Source of the DNA: an uncultured Prevotella sp.
GTDB lineage: Bacteria > Bacteroidota > Bacteroidia > Bacteroidales > Bacteroidaceae
Assembly: GCA_900551985.1 (NCBI GenBank)
Contig: URYG01000051.1
Location: 1 to 16,441 of the forward strand
DNA: 16,441 nucleotides
Direction: 5' to 3'
In this document: piece after piece, positions 6,154-13,852 of the stretch
How the letters are laid out: the number at the start of each line of letters is the position of its first letter
How positions within the stretch are numbered: position 1 is the first letter of the stretch
Made by a program: the position numbers and the translations under genes
The notes under the pieces: generated by a model
The model's input: only the letters and a program-made list of their open reading frames with translations
Database searches by the model: none
Told to the model about the DNA's origin: nothing

Positions 6154-8013
6154 ATGCCCATGAGATATTGTAGTAATTGCGGTGCGCCCTTGGATGAGGA
6201 CGCACTGTTTTGTCCAGACTGTGGCACCAAGGCGGAAATTCCACCTTTGCCACAGCAACCTCCTCTACAGGACGTCGATCAATCATCCCCTGCTCCCGTA
6301 GTAGAGAATGAAGTACAGCAGCAATTGGATTACAATGAAAATATCCAGCAGCTTGACAATGAAGTAGAAGTTGAGACTGATGCTCACAAGCCGTATTATA
6401 TCTGTGGAGCCATTGCCGCAGTCATCGTCGCTGCACTCATCGGTGGCTGGTTTTACTTCCATAAGTCATCTGGTGACAGCCTCCTCGGCTTGCAGAAACC
6501 AAAGTGGGAAAAATTTGTCCACATGAAGGAAAAGGAGACAGCTTTCTTCCAGTCGGCAGACCCAAACAGTCCTCGCCTGATGCAAGCTTGCAACGCTGAA
6601 GGATGCGGAATAGACTATCAGTATTTATGGACTGGCGACAAGCCGAATGATGGATATAAAGAACTCGAAAACTTCAAGTATGAGGATGCGACTTCTGTAT
6701 TCCCAGTCGTAGAGGAACAAGACGGTTGGTACAAGGTTCAGATAACAGATTTGGGAGATGTACGCGAAGCATACGTAGAGAAATCGCAATGCGAAGAGGT
6801 GAAACCTGAGCCTATCACGCAGGAAGTGCTCAGCAGCATCAGTTCCGACTATAACCTGCAGGAGAAAGGCAAAAACAAGAATCTCTGCTTTGCCCTCAAT
6901 ACTGAGGAAGAAATCGCACGTCTGAGAGTAGGTGAACTGTTGGATGGCAACTGTCTGGCTTTCCCTTTTGCATACGAAGCAACAACAGAGGAGAGTGACA
7001 CTACAGCCACATCTTATTTCGAAGTATCTGATTACACAAGCGATGATGGCAGCAAGTCATACACTTTCAGCATATATTACAACCCTAGCCGTATTGTTGC
7101 CAAGGATGACTACAAGACGTTCGACACAAAATCGCTCACAGAGGAGGAAATGACCGACATCGTAACCAAGGTGACAAGCATCAAGCAGAAATTCGACTGG
7201 ATCACCTATGAGTATTACTTCCCATCGGTATCAACCGAACACCTCTTCTCATTCCGTGTTTTCGATGAACCAAGCGAAGAAGAAACATCCTCTGCTACGG
7301 AAGAAAAGAAAGTGACCGACTACAAGGTGGAAGACAAGAAACTGCTGGCTCTCGTTGATGGCAGTTGGGTTACAACCGGCTTCACCACAGAAGGTACTTT
7401 CGAATTGTACCGCATGGAGGATTTGGATGGTGATGGAAATCAGGAAATCATACTGCAGGATTACGAGGGCAACCATATCGAAAATCCATTCATCATCTAT
7501 TATGACAAGAACACAGACACATTCATCAAGACTAATGGTCTGGAACTGGAAACACCTCCTACCATAGAAACAGCTGCTGATGGACAAAAGCTGCTGGTAC
7601 AGAACGAAGGACTGCAAACCATCAAGTATTCGTATGCAAATGGCACAGCCACAAAAGTAAGCGACAAGATGAAATCGGTTGGCAAGGTTCGCAAAACGTT
7701 GAAATTGGAAGATGTCTATCCAGGTGAAGACGACTACGGGGAACGTAATATGACATTCGACTTCGACGGAGATGGTGAGGATGAAAACGTGACGTTCTAT
7801 CGTGGTCAGAGTCATGCTGATGGATATGGAAGCTATATGACCATCCTTTTCGTGAAATGGGCTGATGGAAGAGAAATCGGTCAGCAGGACGATTATATTG
7901 TTTCTGCAACAACCTTCAGATTCCTTGAGCATCAGACTAACGGAATGCCAGATATCATAGCAGACAACCAACTCAAGAAATGGAATGGTTCGAACTATGA
8001 GAGCCAAGAATAA
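6154..8013 (+). CDS. Zinc-ribbon, single-pass membrane protein with large outer domain
   Basis: A modular 619-aa protein of unknown function. One zinc ribbon (Cys6/Cys9, Cys20/Cys23) lies at the N-terminus, then a Pro/Gln/acidic linker, then one membrane helix at about 81-102. The rest should be outside the cytoplasm. Residues about 115-215 contain an SH3-like stretch (FFQSADPNSPRLM, later GWYKVQI and REAYVEKSQC). Two acidic DxDGDG loops at 423-429 and 536-544 look like the calcium-binding turns of FG-GAP/VCBS-type or EF-hand-like repeats, each in a strand-rich setting. The layout (inner zinc module, helix, outer ligand module) is that of a transmembrane signalling or tethering protein. The ATG at 6154 is chosen because it sits 2 bp after the previous stop; an ATG two codons later is equally possible. 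Confidence 0.82.
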   Translation: MPMRYCSNCGAPLDEDALFCPDCGTKAEIPPLPQQPPLQDVDQSSPAPVVENEVQQQLDYNENIQQLDNEVEVETDAHKPYYICGAIAAVIVAALIGGWFYFHKSSGDSLLGLQKPKWEKFVHMKEKETAFFQSADPNSPRLMQACNAEGCGIDYQYLWTGDKPNDGYKELENFKYEDATSVFPVVEEQDGWYKVQITDLGDVREAYVEKSQCEEVKPEPITQEVLSSISSDYNLQEKGKNKNLCFALNTEEEIARLRVGELLDGNCLAFPFAYEATTEESDTTATSYFEVSDYTSDDGSKSYTFSIYYNPSRIVAKDDYKTFDTKSLTEEEMTDIVTKVTSIKQKFDWITYEYYFPSVSTEHLFSFRVFDEPSEEETSSATEEKKVTDYKVEDKKLLALVDGSWVTTGFTTEGTFELYRMEDLDGDGNQEIILQDYEGNHIENPFIIYYDKNTDTFIKTNGLELETPPTIETAADGQKLLVQNEGLQTIKYSYANGTATKVSDKMKSVGKVRKTLKLEDVYPGEDDYGERNMTFDFDGDGEDENVTFYRGQSHADGYGSYMTILFVKWADGREIGQQDDYIVSATTFRFLEHQTNGMPDIIADNQLKKWNGSNYESQE

Positions 8014-8081
8014 ATGATATCATAAGTACCTCATCGTAGCGATATGACAGGATTATTTTTGATTAGTTTTTCTGAAAAACG

Positions 8082-8112
8082 TCTGTTTTATCAAAAGTTT
8101 ATTGTATTTTTG
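8082..8112 (+). promoter_or_regulatory. Putative Bacteroidetes promoter for the methyltransferase gene
   Basis: The -7 box TATTTTTG at 8105-8112 matches TAnnTTTG exactly. The -33 position, 19 bp upstream, holds TCTG, a partial match to TTTG. The predicted transcript start near 8119 leaves a leader of about 80 nt before the ATG. Confidence 0.55.
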
Positions 8113-8200
8113 CAGAAGAATTCAAGAAACTCAAGCTCAAATGAGTTCATCTGGATAAAATAGAAATAAACTTGAGATAAAACAGATAGAAAAAAGGAAA

Positions 8201-9037
8201 ATGAATACAGAAATATTATCAGCAGACAAAGACCCGATGGGCGCAGCCATTCTCGACTTCCAGAAGCACGGGAAGGCGGCAAGACTTAGAGTACTCTCTT
8301 CGATGTTCGAGGAGGATGAAATGCCAGTAACCCATCTCTTCAGAAGCACCGGGGAAATGCCGGTGCTGGAACAGAAAGCCCTGCAGCTAGCCAAGGGACG
8401 GGTGCTGGATATCGGTGCCGGAAGCGGTTGCCATACGCTCGAACTTCAGAAGAAGGGACTGGCGGTGAAGGCGATTGATATTTCGCCCTTGAGCTGCGAA
8501 GCGATGAAGCTGAGAGGAGTGAAGGATGCGGAATGCATCAATCTCTTCGATCCGCATCTGAGCAGCGGAAATCATTCCGGAGAGAATCAGGAGAATCATT
8601 CCGGAGAGAATCAGAAGACTCATTCCGGAGAGAATCAGGAGAATCATTCCGGAGAGAATCAGGAGCAGTTTGAAGGCGGTTTCGATACGATTCTCCTTCT
8701 GATGAACGGAACGGGAATTGCCGGAAAGATAGAGCATCTCCCTGCCCTCTTCCAGCGCCTGAAGGCATTGCTGAATCCGGGCGGTCAGATTCTCATCGAT
8801 TCCTCTGATCTGAAATACATCTATGAGAATGAGGATGGCAGTTTCGACATCAATCTGAACGGAGCCTATTACGGAGAAGTGGATTATCAGATGATCTACA
8901 AGGATGTAAAGGGCGACCGCTTCGACTGGCTCTACGTGGATTTCCCATTACTGAAATCCATCGCCGAAACCTGCGGCCTGCATGGTGAACTCATGGCAGA
9001 AGGCGAACACTACGACTATCTGGCGAGAATCTTCTAA
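8201..9037 (+). CDS. Class I SAM-dependent methyltransferase with repeat insert
   Basis: A Rossmann-fold methyltransferase using S-adenosylmethionine; the substrate cannot be read from sequence. Motif I is VLDIGAGSGCHTLEL at residues 68-82, and the acidic end of strand 2 is AIDISP near 91-96. The strand 4 motif FDTILLLMNGTG lies at 161-172, followed by a helix and LLNPGGQILIDSS, the usual motif V/VI area. Between strands 3 and 4, residues 124-155 are an insertion of four copies of an octapeptide (NHSGENQE and variants) not typical of the family. That insertion should be a flexible surface loop. The start follows an A/G-rich stretch (AAAAAAGGAAA) that can serve as ribosome binding site. It forms its own unit between a predicted promoter and a bidirectional terminator. 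Confidence 0.88.
   Translation: MNTEILSADKDPMGAAILDFQKHGKAARLRVLSSMFEEDEMPVTHLFRSTGEMPVLEQKALQLAKGRVLDIGAGSGCHTLELQKKGLAVKAIDISPLSCEAMKLRGVKDAECINLFDPHLSSGNHSGENQENHSGENQKTHSGENQENHSGENQEQFEGGFDTILLLMNGTGIAGKIEHLPALFQRLKALLNPGGQILIDSSDLKYIYENEDGSFDINLNGAYYGEVDYQMIYKDVKGDRFDWLYVDFPLLKSIAETCGLHGELMAEGEHYDYLARIF
8570..8665. repeat. In-frame minisatellite: four copies of a 24-bp unit
   Basis: Four tandem copies of a 24-bp unit starting AATCATTCCGGAGAGAATCA, differing at only two or three positions: copy 2 ends AAG rather than GAG, and copy 3 begins ACT rather than AAT. Each copy encodes NHSGENQE or a one-residue variant, so gain or loss of copies would keep the methyltransferase frame. Confidence 0.95.
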
Positions 9038-9073
9038 GCATTTAAAAGGCGATAAGATTTTTTATAGTATATG

Positions 9074-9128
9074 AAAAATAAAGAGGATGCGTCATAAGTT
9101 CAGATTATGACACACCCTCTTTATTTTT
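9074..9128. terminator. Bidirectional intrinsic terminator between convergent genes
   Basis: AAAAATAAAGAGG at 9074-9086 pairs with CCTCTTTATTTTT at 9116-9128, with a second inner stem GTCATAA/TTATGAC. The stem is flanked by A- and T-runs so that each strand ends in a U-tract. It serves the methyltransferase (+) and the MgtC-family gene (-), which converge here. Confidence 0.85.
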
Positions 9129-9150
9129 TTCTATCTGTTCGTCAATTTTT

Positions 9151-9804
9151 CTATTTTATCGCCGAAATCGTGACATCCGAGAAATCATTCATCAGGTCAA
9201 GAATCTCCAGGGTATGGAAATCCTTCTTCGCCTTCACTTCGATATTCGCCTCCAGGAATTCCTCCTTGGATAACCGGCGCTCCTTCAGTTCGTAGGAATG
9301 CACCTCCATTCCCTTCTGCTTGATTTGCCTGATGAATTCCTTCACGCTCTCACGAGACGGAGCAGAGAAATTCAGTTCGACGGTAGTGGTTCCCAACGGC
9401 GGAATCCAATAGTTCAGCACCTCCAGTCCGAGCAGCACCATCACCGTGGTAAGAGCCGCCGCAACATACATGCCGGTTCCGCACGCCAATCCGATGGCCG
9501 CCGTCACCCACAAGCCAGCCGCCGTAGTCAATCCTCTCACCACATTCTTCTGGAAGATGATGGTACCGGCGCCCAGGAATCCGATGCCCGAAACCACCTG
9601 TGCCGCCACACGCGAGGAATCCTTCAGATCCACTCCGAATCCGAACTGCGAAACCACACAGAAAAGCGCACTTCCCAATGCCACGAGGAAGTGGGTGCGG
9701 AAACCAGCCTCCTTAGCACGATATTCACGCTCTATTCCGATCGCTCCACCCAGAACCAGCGCAAGCGAGAGGCGGATGGTAAGGTCTATATAGGTTGCAT
9801 CCAT
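9151..9804 (-). CDS. MgtC/SapB family membrane protein
   Basis: A 217-aa member of the MgtC/SapB family. Family members are inner-membrane proteins linked to Mg2+ homeostasis and, in some pathogens, survival in low Mg2+ and inhibition of ATP synthase; the exact role here is unknown. The conserved GGAIGIEREYR motif follows the first helix, and GIGFLGAGTIIF comes after the second. Four to five helices occupy about residues 5-130. The last 80 or so residues form a soluble ACT-like regulatory domain (TVELNFSAPSRESVKEFIRQI onward). A longer frame begins at 9954, but I place the start at 9804. The upstream part has no family match, the ATG is preceded by AAGGAA about 6 nt away, and the predicted promoter lies between the two starts. 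Confidence 0.9.
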   Translation of the reverse strand: MDATYIDLTIRLSLALVLGGAIGIEREYRAKEAGFRTHFLVALGSALFCVVSQFGFGVDLKDSSRVAAQVVSGIGFLGAGTIIFQKNVVRGLTTAAGLWVTAAIGLACGTGMYVAAALTTVMVLLGLEVLNYWIPPLGTTTVELNFSAPSRESVKEFIRQIKQKGMEVHSYELKERRLSKEEFLEANIEVKAKKDFHTLEILDLMNDFSDVTISAIK

Positions 9805-9832
9805 ATCATTCCTTTCTTTAAAAGTTTGCTTG

Positions 9833-9863
9833 CAAAGATAATATAATTCGAAGACAATACAAA
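9833..9863 (-). promoter_or_regulatory. Bacteroidetes promoter for the MgtC-family gene
   Basis: Read on the - strand, the -33 box TTTG lies at 9860-9863 and the -7 box TATCTTTG at 9833-9840, with a 19-bp spacer. Both boxes match the phylum consensus. The transcript would start near 9827, just upstream of the chosen ATG at 9804, which rules out the longer upstream start. Confidence 0.8.
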
Positions 9864-9901
9864 ATAAAACTATCTTTTTTATTACGAAAGCATCATTTTT
9901 C

Positions 9902-9932
9902 TTTGGTAATTCAAGAAAAAAGCGTATCTTTG
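9902..9932 (+). promoter_or_regulatory. Bacteroidetes promoter for the HAD-fold gene
   Basis: A -33 box TTTG at 9902-9905 and a -7 box TATCTTTG at 9925-9932 are separated by 19 bp, both exact matches to the consensus. It diverges from the MgtC promoter, with the two -33 boxes about 40 bp apart. The leader to the ATG is about 57 nt. Confidence 0.8.
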
Positions 9933-9995
9933 CCACGAACGATATTCGCATCATTGATATAATTTACATAATTCACTTTTAAAACGACAAAAGAT

Positions 9996-10793
9996 ATGAA
10001 GGTAATATTCTTAGATATAGATGGCGTACTGCAACCGGGTAATTACCAAGATCGCTTTGAGCACTTGGCAGAAGTTTCAGACTTAGCCAAGAAACTGAAC
10101 GTGGAACTGAACAACGGGTTCGACTACTACAAGCTGGTAGGAGGCGACAAGGAATATGACAACAAACAGCAAGTCAACAAATACGACATCGGTGCCGTCT
10201 ATTGGGATTGGCATCCAGAAGCTGTAAAATTGCTCCATGAGGTTATAGACAAGACTGGTGCCAAGATAGTCCTCTCAACCGACTGGCGTGGAAGAGGTCT
10301 GGAAGAGATGCGTGGACTCATCGACATCAAGGGATTTGGCAAATATCTCTACGGAGCCACTTATTTTGCAGCCAAGTCATATTCTTCTACCGACGGAGAG
10401 TTATTTACAGATAAGGAAATGAGCGAACAGGAACAAGAGTTCAGAAAAATAACTGCAGACATCCAAGATGGACTTGAAAAGATTTATCCTCCTATAAAAG
10501 TTGGCTATTGGGAAAGATATGTAAATTATCGAACTGCCGAAGTTAGAGAATATCTGGATCGTCATCCTGAGATAACCAGCTATGTAGCCATAGACGATAT
10601 GTATATTGGCGTAGGTCTCGACGATCATTTCGTTTGGTCAGACAAGGGCTGGATTCATCAGGAACATGCCGACAAGATGATAGAGATACTCAACAAGGAA
10701 GATGGTCCTTACCCTCTGCCAGCAGAATTAAAGACCAAGGAATTGGAAGAATGGCGAGAGAAGCGAGTATATCACAGTGAGTACTATCATTAA
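9996..10793 (+). CDS. HAD-fold hydrolase-like protein (Swiss Army Knife RNA repair HAD type)
   Basis: A 265-aa haloacid dehalogenase-superfamily protein resembling the HAD domain named after Swiss Army Knife RNA repair proteins. Members are predicted phosphatases, and a role in RNA or nucleotide repair is proposed only for the multidomain relatives. Motif I is FLDIDGVL with Asp7 as nucleophile and Asp9 as acid/base. Motif II is VLSTDWR with Ser94 or Thr95. Motif IV is YVAIDD at about 196-201, preceded by REYLDRHPE. All key positions are present, so activity is likely. There is no signal peptide, so it is cytoplasmic. It stands alone between its own promoter and the convergent B12 operon. Substrate unknown. 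Confidence 0.82.
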   Translation: MKVIFLDIDGVLQPGNYQDRFEHLAEVSDLAKKLNVELNNGFDYYKLVGGDKEYDNKQQVNKYDIGAVYWDWHPEAVKLLHEVIDKTGAKIVLSTDWRGRGLEEMRGLIDIKGFGKYLYGATYFAAKSYSSTDGELFTDKEMSEQEQEFRKITADIQDGLEKIYPPIKVGYWERYVNYRTAEVREYLDRHPEITSYVAIDDMYIGVGLDDHFVWSDKGWIHQEHADKMIEILNKEDGPYPLPAELKTKELEEWREKRVYHSEYYH

Positions 10794-10820
10794 AATAAAG
10801 GTAACTAACAGAACTTTCGC

Positions 10821-10840
10821 ATATGGGGAAATTTCCATAT
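10821..10840. repeat. Inverted repeat downstream of the HAD-fold gene
   Basis: ATATGG at 10821-10826 pairs with CCATAT at 10835-10840 around GGAAATTT, which contains a further palindromic core. It lacks a T-run and may only weakly end + strand transcription. Confidence 0.35.
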
Positions 10841-10860
10841 CCATAACACATCCGTAATCT

Positions 10861-10891
10861 AAAAAAGGGAAGTGCCGAAACGACACTTCCC
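10861..10891 (-). terminator. Intrinsic terminator of the B12 operon
   Basis: Read on the - strand, GGGAAGTG (10891-10884) pairs with CACTTCCC (10874-10867) across a 9-nt loop and is followed directly by six Ts (10866-10861). This is a textbook intrinsic terminator, 56 bp beyond the stop of the DUF4465 gene. Confidence 0.9.
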
Positions 10892-10946
10892 CATGGATTG
10901 GATGAATCGTATAATCATCTATCTCGCGACAGGTTGACTATCAGAT

Positions 10947-11750
10947 TTACTTATAGATTTCTACGTCATCTACTGCGATATAAGCAGGTGCATTATAACC
11001 ATATTGTCCCTTCATATCGTCAGAAGCCTCATAGTTTACCTTCAAGCTGCTGATTTCACCAAGAGAAGAGAGGTCAACATACTGCCAGTTCTTCAAAGAG
11101 TTTGTACCTTCCTGAACAGTGTATTTAACAGAACCTGTAGATGTAGTACCATCAGCCTTAAAACCTTCGAACACAACAGAGATTCTGGTAGAACTTGTAG
11201 CCTTTGCACAGTAGTCATTGCCATTAGCCATTACATTGAGGAAGTAGGTACCATTGGTAATCCAAAGACCTTTCACGGTGTGAGCCTTACCGTCCTTGAA
11301 ATCAAGAACAGGAGCATTATATCCATCAACAGAACCATAAATCATCAAGAAGTTGCTGCCAGAATGAGCTGCAAGATCTGTAGGAATAGAAAGCTGAGTA
11401 TTAGATGTACCTTCAGCAATGGTACTATGATAGTTAGATACAGCAGCACCACCATTCCAATAAGCCCAAGACATACCATAGCCATAATCTGCACCATTTA
11501 TCTTTGAGTGCAAAGAAGTTGCAGCATCTGTCCACTCATAAACACCATTATCCTCTGTAAAGCCACTACCACTCTCTCCATAGAGCATCTTTCCACCATA
11601 CTGAGGTTTATCAATCAATGCATTCCAGTTGCTACCCTCGAAAGTGATAGTCTCATACTTAGGAGTGTTGTCATCGTCGTCGTCACTACATGCTGTGAAG
11701 AAACTAGTGGCACACACAAGTGCCAACAAATAAAAATACTTTTTCATCAT
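10947..11750 (-). CDS. DUF4465 surface lipoprotein of the B12 locus
   Basis: A 267-aa lipoprotein. The signal peptide ends in a lipobox with Cys21, followed directly by SDDDDD; an acidic run after the lipid Cys is the known Bacteroidetes signal for display on the outer surface. The mature part matches DUF4465 from memory: FEGSNWNALID near the N-terminus, GGAAVSNYHS in the middle, then VKGLWITNGTYFLNVM, and WQYVDLSSLG before APAYIAVDDVEIYK at the end. The fold is likely an all-beta jelly-roll. Members often sit beside cobalamin receptors, so a role in binding corrinoids at the surface is plausible; I cannot tell whether it equals a characterised B12 binder such as BtuH. It is the last gene of the operon, 23 bp after the BtuG-like gene. 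Two in-frame ATGs open it; the second at 11747 is equally possible. Confidence 0.85.
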   Translation of the reverse strand: MMKKYFYLLALVCATSFFTACSDDDDDNTPKYETITFEGSNWNALIDKPQYGGKMLYGESGSGFTEDNGVYEWTDAATSLHSKINGADYGYGMSWAYWNGGAAVSNYHSTIAEGTSNTQLSIPTDLAAHSGSNFLMIYGSVDGYNAPVLDFKDGKAHTVKGLWITNGTYFLNVMANGNDYCAKATSSTRISVVFEGFKADGTTSTGSVKYTVQEGTNSLKNWQYVDLSSLGEISSLKVNYEASDDMKGQYGYNAPAYIAVDDVEIYK

Positions 11751-11773
11751 TGTTCTTTTGTTTATTACTAAAA

Positions 11774-13846
11774 TTATCTTATTATTAATCTTCTCTTTCT
11801 ACTCTTGGCACTGATTGACTTCTGGAGATGCAGGTCCTCAGCCCCACTCACCTCGGTAGAAGTCTCACCTAGCCAACCACACATTTGATTCTGTGCACTA
11901 TACACTCTCACGAAGTCGATGTGGTCGAGCGCCACAGGCTTGCGATTCTTATCAACTGCCCATGAAATATCGAAGCTACAGCCATCGATGTCGCTATTGC
12001 TCACATTGTCAACATATCCATATCGGAAGGCATCGCAAACCCAAAGACTTCCATTGCCGCTGGTATCATGACCATTACGTGGCAAAAGAGTACCCTCGAA
12101 ACGCAAAGGACTCGCCAGCCACAAAGGGAAATACTCCTGGGCATGGAAGGTGTTGCGATTGACAACTCCACTCTGCCCCTGATTGTCTGTCCAAGGCACA
12201 TCTTGCATGGCATCCTTGGTATAGGTTATCTCATAACCATATACCACCTTGCCCACACTGTCGACATCTGCACTGCCCGAAAGTTCATACCAAGGATCGT
12301 CGGGCAAACCATTGCCATTCACATCCTGCGACACCATCACAATGCCAGGCTCGCTATTGTCCTTGAAAGCATTGCCCTTGATGTAAAGGTCTTTTTCACC
12401 TTTCACATTCGCTATAGAATGATCGAAATGGAAGGTGATGTAACCACCATAGGCACCCAGGCTCACCAAACCGCCCTTGTCTCCACCGATAATTTCGGTA
12501 CATTTCCTTGCCATCTCCTTAGCATCGTCACCCACTTCATATTGAGGCATCGTATTGATGAATTGTCCTGGAGCCGGCACATACTCATCCACTGCCAAGA
12601 TATACTTGCTATACTCCTCGGTAGGTTGACTCGGCTCTGATGATAACTGAGGCGTGCGGTAAACAAACGCTGCCTCTGCCGGAATATCGCCCGTCCACAC
12701 TCGCCAATCGAAGGTGCCATCCGCCTTGAAGTGAAACAACTCACCACTAGATACATAATTCTTAGCATCCATCAGGTAGAAGTCTCTCTTCAGGGGATTG
12801 ACGATGATGCCGTATGGCATTTCGATGGATTGTATCTCTGGAGCACTAGACAAGGAATGAGCTATTACCTTGTGCTGGCTGACATCCACGATACCATACT
12901 CTATCGAATTATTCTGGGAAGTCTCATTCCACTGCACACCTATATAATATAGAGAATCTCCCACGATACACATGTTGGAGACCGGTACTTCCACCTCGCC
13001 TCCCTTTTCCATCTGCCCCGCCGCATCAGGCTTGAGCCAATACAATCGTGAAGGCACCTCCTTGTAGTCGCCACGGGAACTCACCCATAGCTGCCCATAC
13101 TTATCGGCACGACAGCGATGCAAGTTGATTGCCACATCAATCTTCCGCTCCTCCTTAAAGGTCATGAGGTCAATGACGCTCACCGTACGATCGTAGTTGG
13201 GATTGCGATAACCGCCACTGTTGGCAACATACAGTTTACCATGCACAACAGCCAATTCATCAGGCTGATAGCCCACCGTCACCTTGTCCACTACCTTCAT
13301 GGTCAGCGTGTCCACCTTATAGACTGCTCCCACCTCAGCATCCTGGCGCATACTCACAGGAGCCACATAAGCACTAATATAGGCAAATCCACCGTCAAAG
13401 GCAAGGTATCGACAATTGGGGATGTCTATCTTCGCTACTTTCTTGCAAGTATAGGCATCTGCCACCTCTACCTTATTGGAACAGTTGATGACCATCCACA
13501 GTTTGGAGCCATATATCTTGATGTCATTGCCCACATCACCCAATTCCTTAATCTCGTTAGGATTACGCTCCGAATAGATGTTGCGATGATAAATGACGTT
13601 TTCACTATTATCGCCCGACAAGTCCAGATAGTCGAGGGTTGCCTTGTTGCTGCCCATATTGCCCTGGTTGAGCAAATAGAGCCCCACGACATCACCCTTC
13701 TCAGCCTTACTGCCTGTATCCTCAGGCTCAGATGAGATGACGGTGTCGCCATCTCGACACGACTGCATACCTAGAGCCAGGAAACAAAGCAAGGCAAAGA
13801 ACCAAGACTTCGCCAGGTTGGGTTGATGATATATCTTATCCTTCAT
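11774..13846 (-). CDS. btuG: BtuG-like surface beta-propeller lipoprotein with extra C-terminal domain
   Basis: Predicted cell-surface cobalamin-capturing lipoprotein partnering with BtuB. Residues 1-29 are a lipoprotein signal with Cys30 (GMQSC) followed by the acidic RDGD. Residues about 55-400 are a YncE/DUF5074-type propeller, with repeated blades such as KVEVADAYTCKKVAKIDI, KLYVANSGGY and TVSVIDLMTFKEERKIDV. In Bacteroides, BtuG of this fold binds B12 with very high affinity and caps BtuB. Residues about 414-675 are a second domain with the landmarks YVPAPGQFINTMPQYE, LVSLGAYGGYITFHFDH and DVNGNGLPDDPWYELSGS. The DxNxNGxxDD turn there may bind calcium. As I recall, BtuG alone is under 400 aa and this second domain often occurs as its own gene, so this is a fusion. 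A basic tail (KSRKRRLIIR) ends it. It begins 6 bp after the btuB stop. Confidence 0.85.
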   Translation of the reverse strand: MKDKIYHQPNLAKSWFFALLCFLALGMQSCRDGDTVISSEPEDTGSKAEKGDVVGLYLLNQGNMGSNKATLDYLDLSGDNSENVIYHRNIYSERNPNEIKELGDVGNDIKIYGSKLWMVINCSNKVEVADAYTCKKVAKIDIPNCRYLAFDGGFAYISAYVAPVSMRQDAEVGAVYKVDTLTMKVVDKVTVGYQPDELAVVHGKLYVANSGGYRNPNYDRTVSVIDLMTFKEERKIDVAINLHRCRADKYGQLWVSSRGDYKEVPSRLYWLKPDAAGQMEKGGEVEVPVSNMCIVGDSLYYIGVQWNETSQNNSIEYGIVDVSQHKVIAHSLSSAPEIQSIEMPYGIIVNPLKRDFYLMDAKNYVSSGELFHFKADGTFDWRVWTGDIPAEAAFVYRTPQLSSEPSQPTEEYSKYILAVDEYVPAPGQFINTMPQYEVGDDAKEMARKCTEIIGGDKGGLVSLGAYGGYITFHFDHSIANVKGEKDLYIKGNAFKDNSEPGIVMVSQDVNGNGLPDDPWYELSGSADVDSVGKVVYGYEITYTKDAMQDVPWTDNQGQSGVVNRNTFHAQEYFPLWLASPLRFEGTLLPRNGHDTSGNGSLWVCDAFRYGYVDNVSNSDIDGCSFDISWAVDKNRKPVALDHIDFVRVYSAQNQMCGWLGETSTEVSGAEDLHLQKSISAKSRKRRLIIR

Positions 13847-13852
13847 ATTTTT

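Noticed and set aside
8066..8080. Terminator after the large zinc-ribbon gene
   Set aside because: GTTTTTC/GAAAAAC is symmetric, but the usable stem is short and AT-only with no following U-run, so it is too weak to call.
8570..8665. Possible CRISPR-like array
   Set aside because: Copies are directly adjacent 24-bp units with no spacers and lie in frame inside a methyltransferase gene.
9805..9954. N-terminal extension of the MgtC-family protein from an upstream ATG
   Set aside because: The extension has no family match and the predicted promoter lies inside it, so the transcript would start after that ATG.
12068..12640. 190-codon + strand open frame inside the BtuG-like gene
   Set aside because: It is His/Ile/Thr-rich with no recognisable domain, opposite a well-supported gene in a compact operon.
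13118..13735. 205-codon + strand open frame inside the propeller region
   Set aside because: Same reason: shadow of the propeller gene with biased composition.
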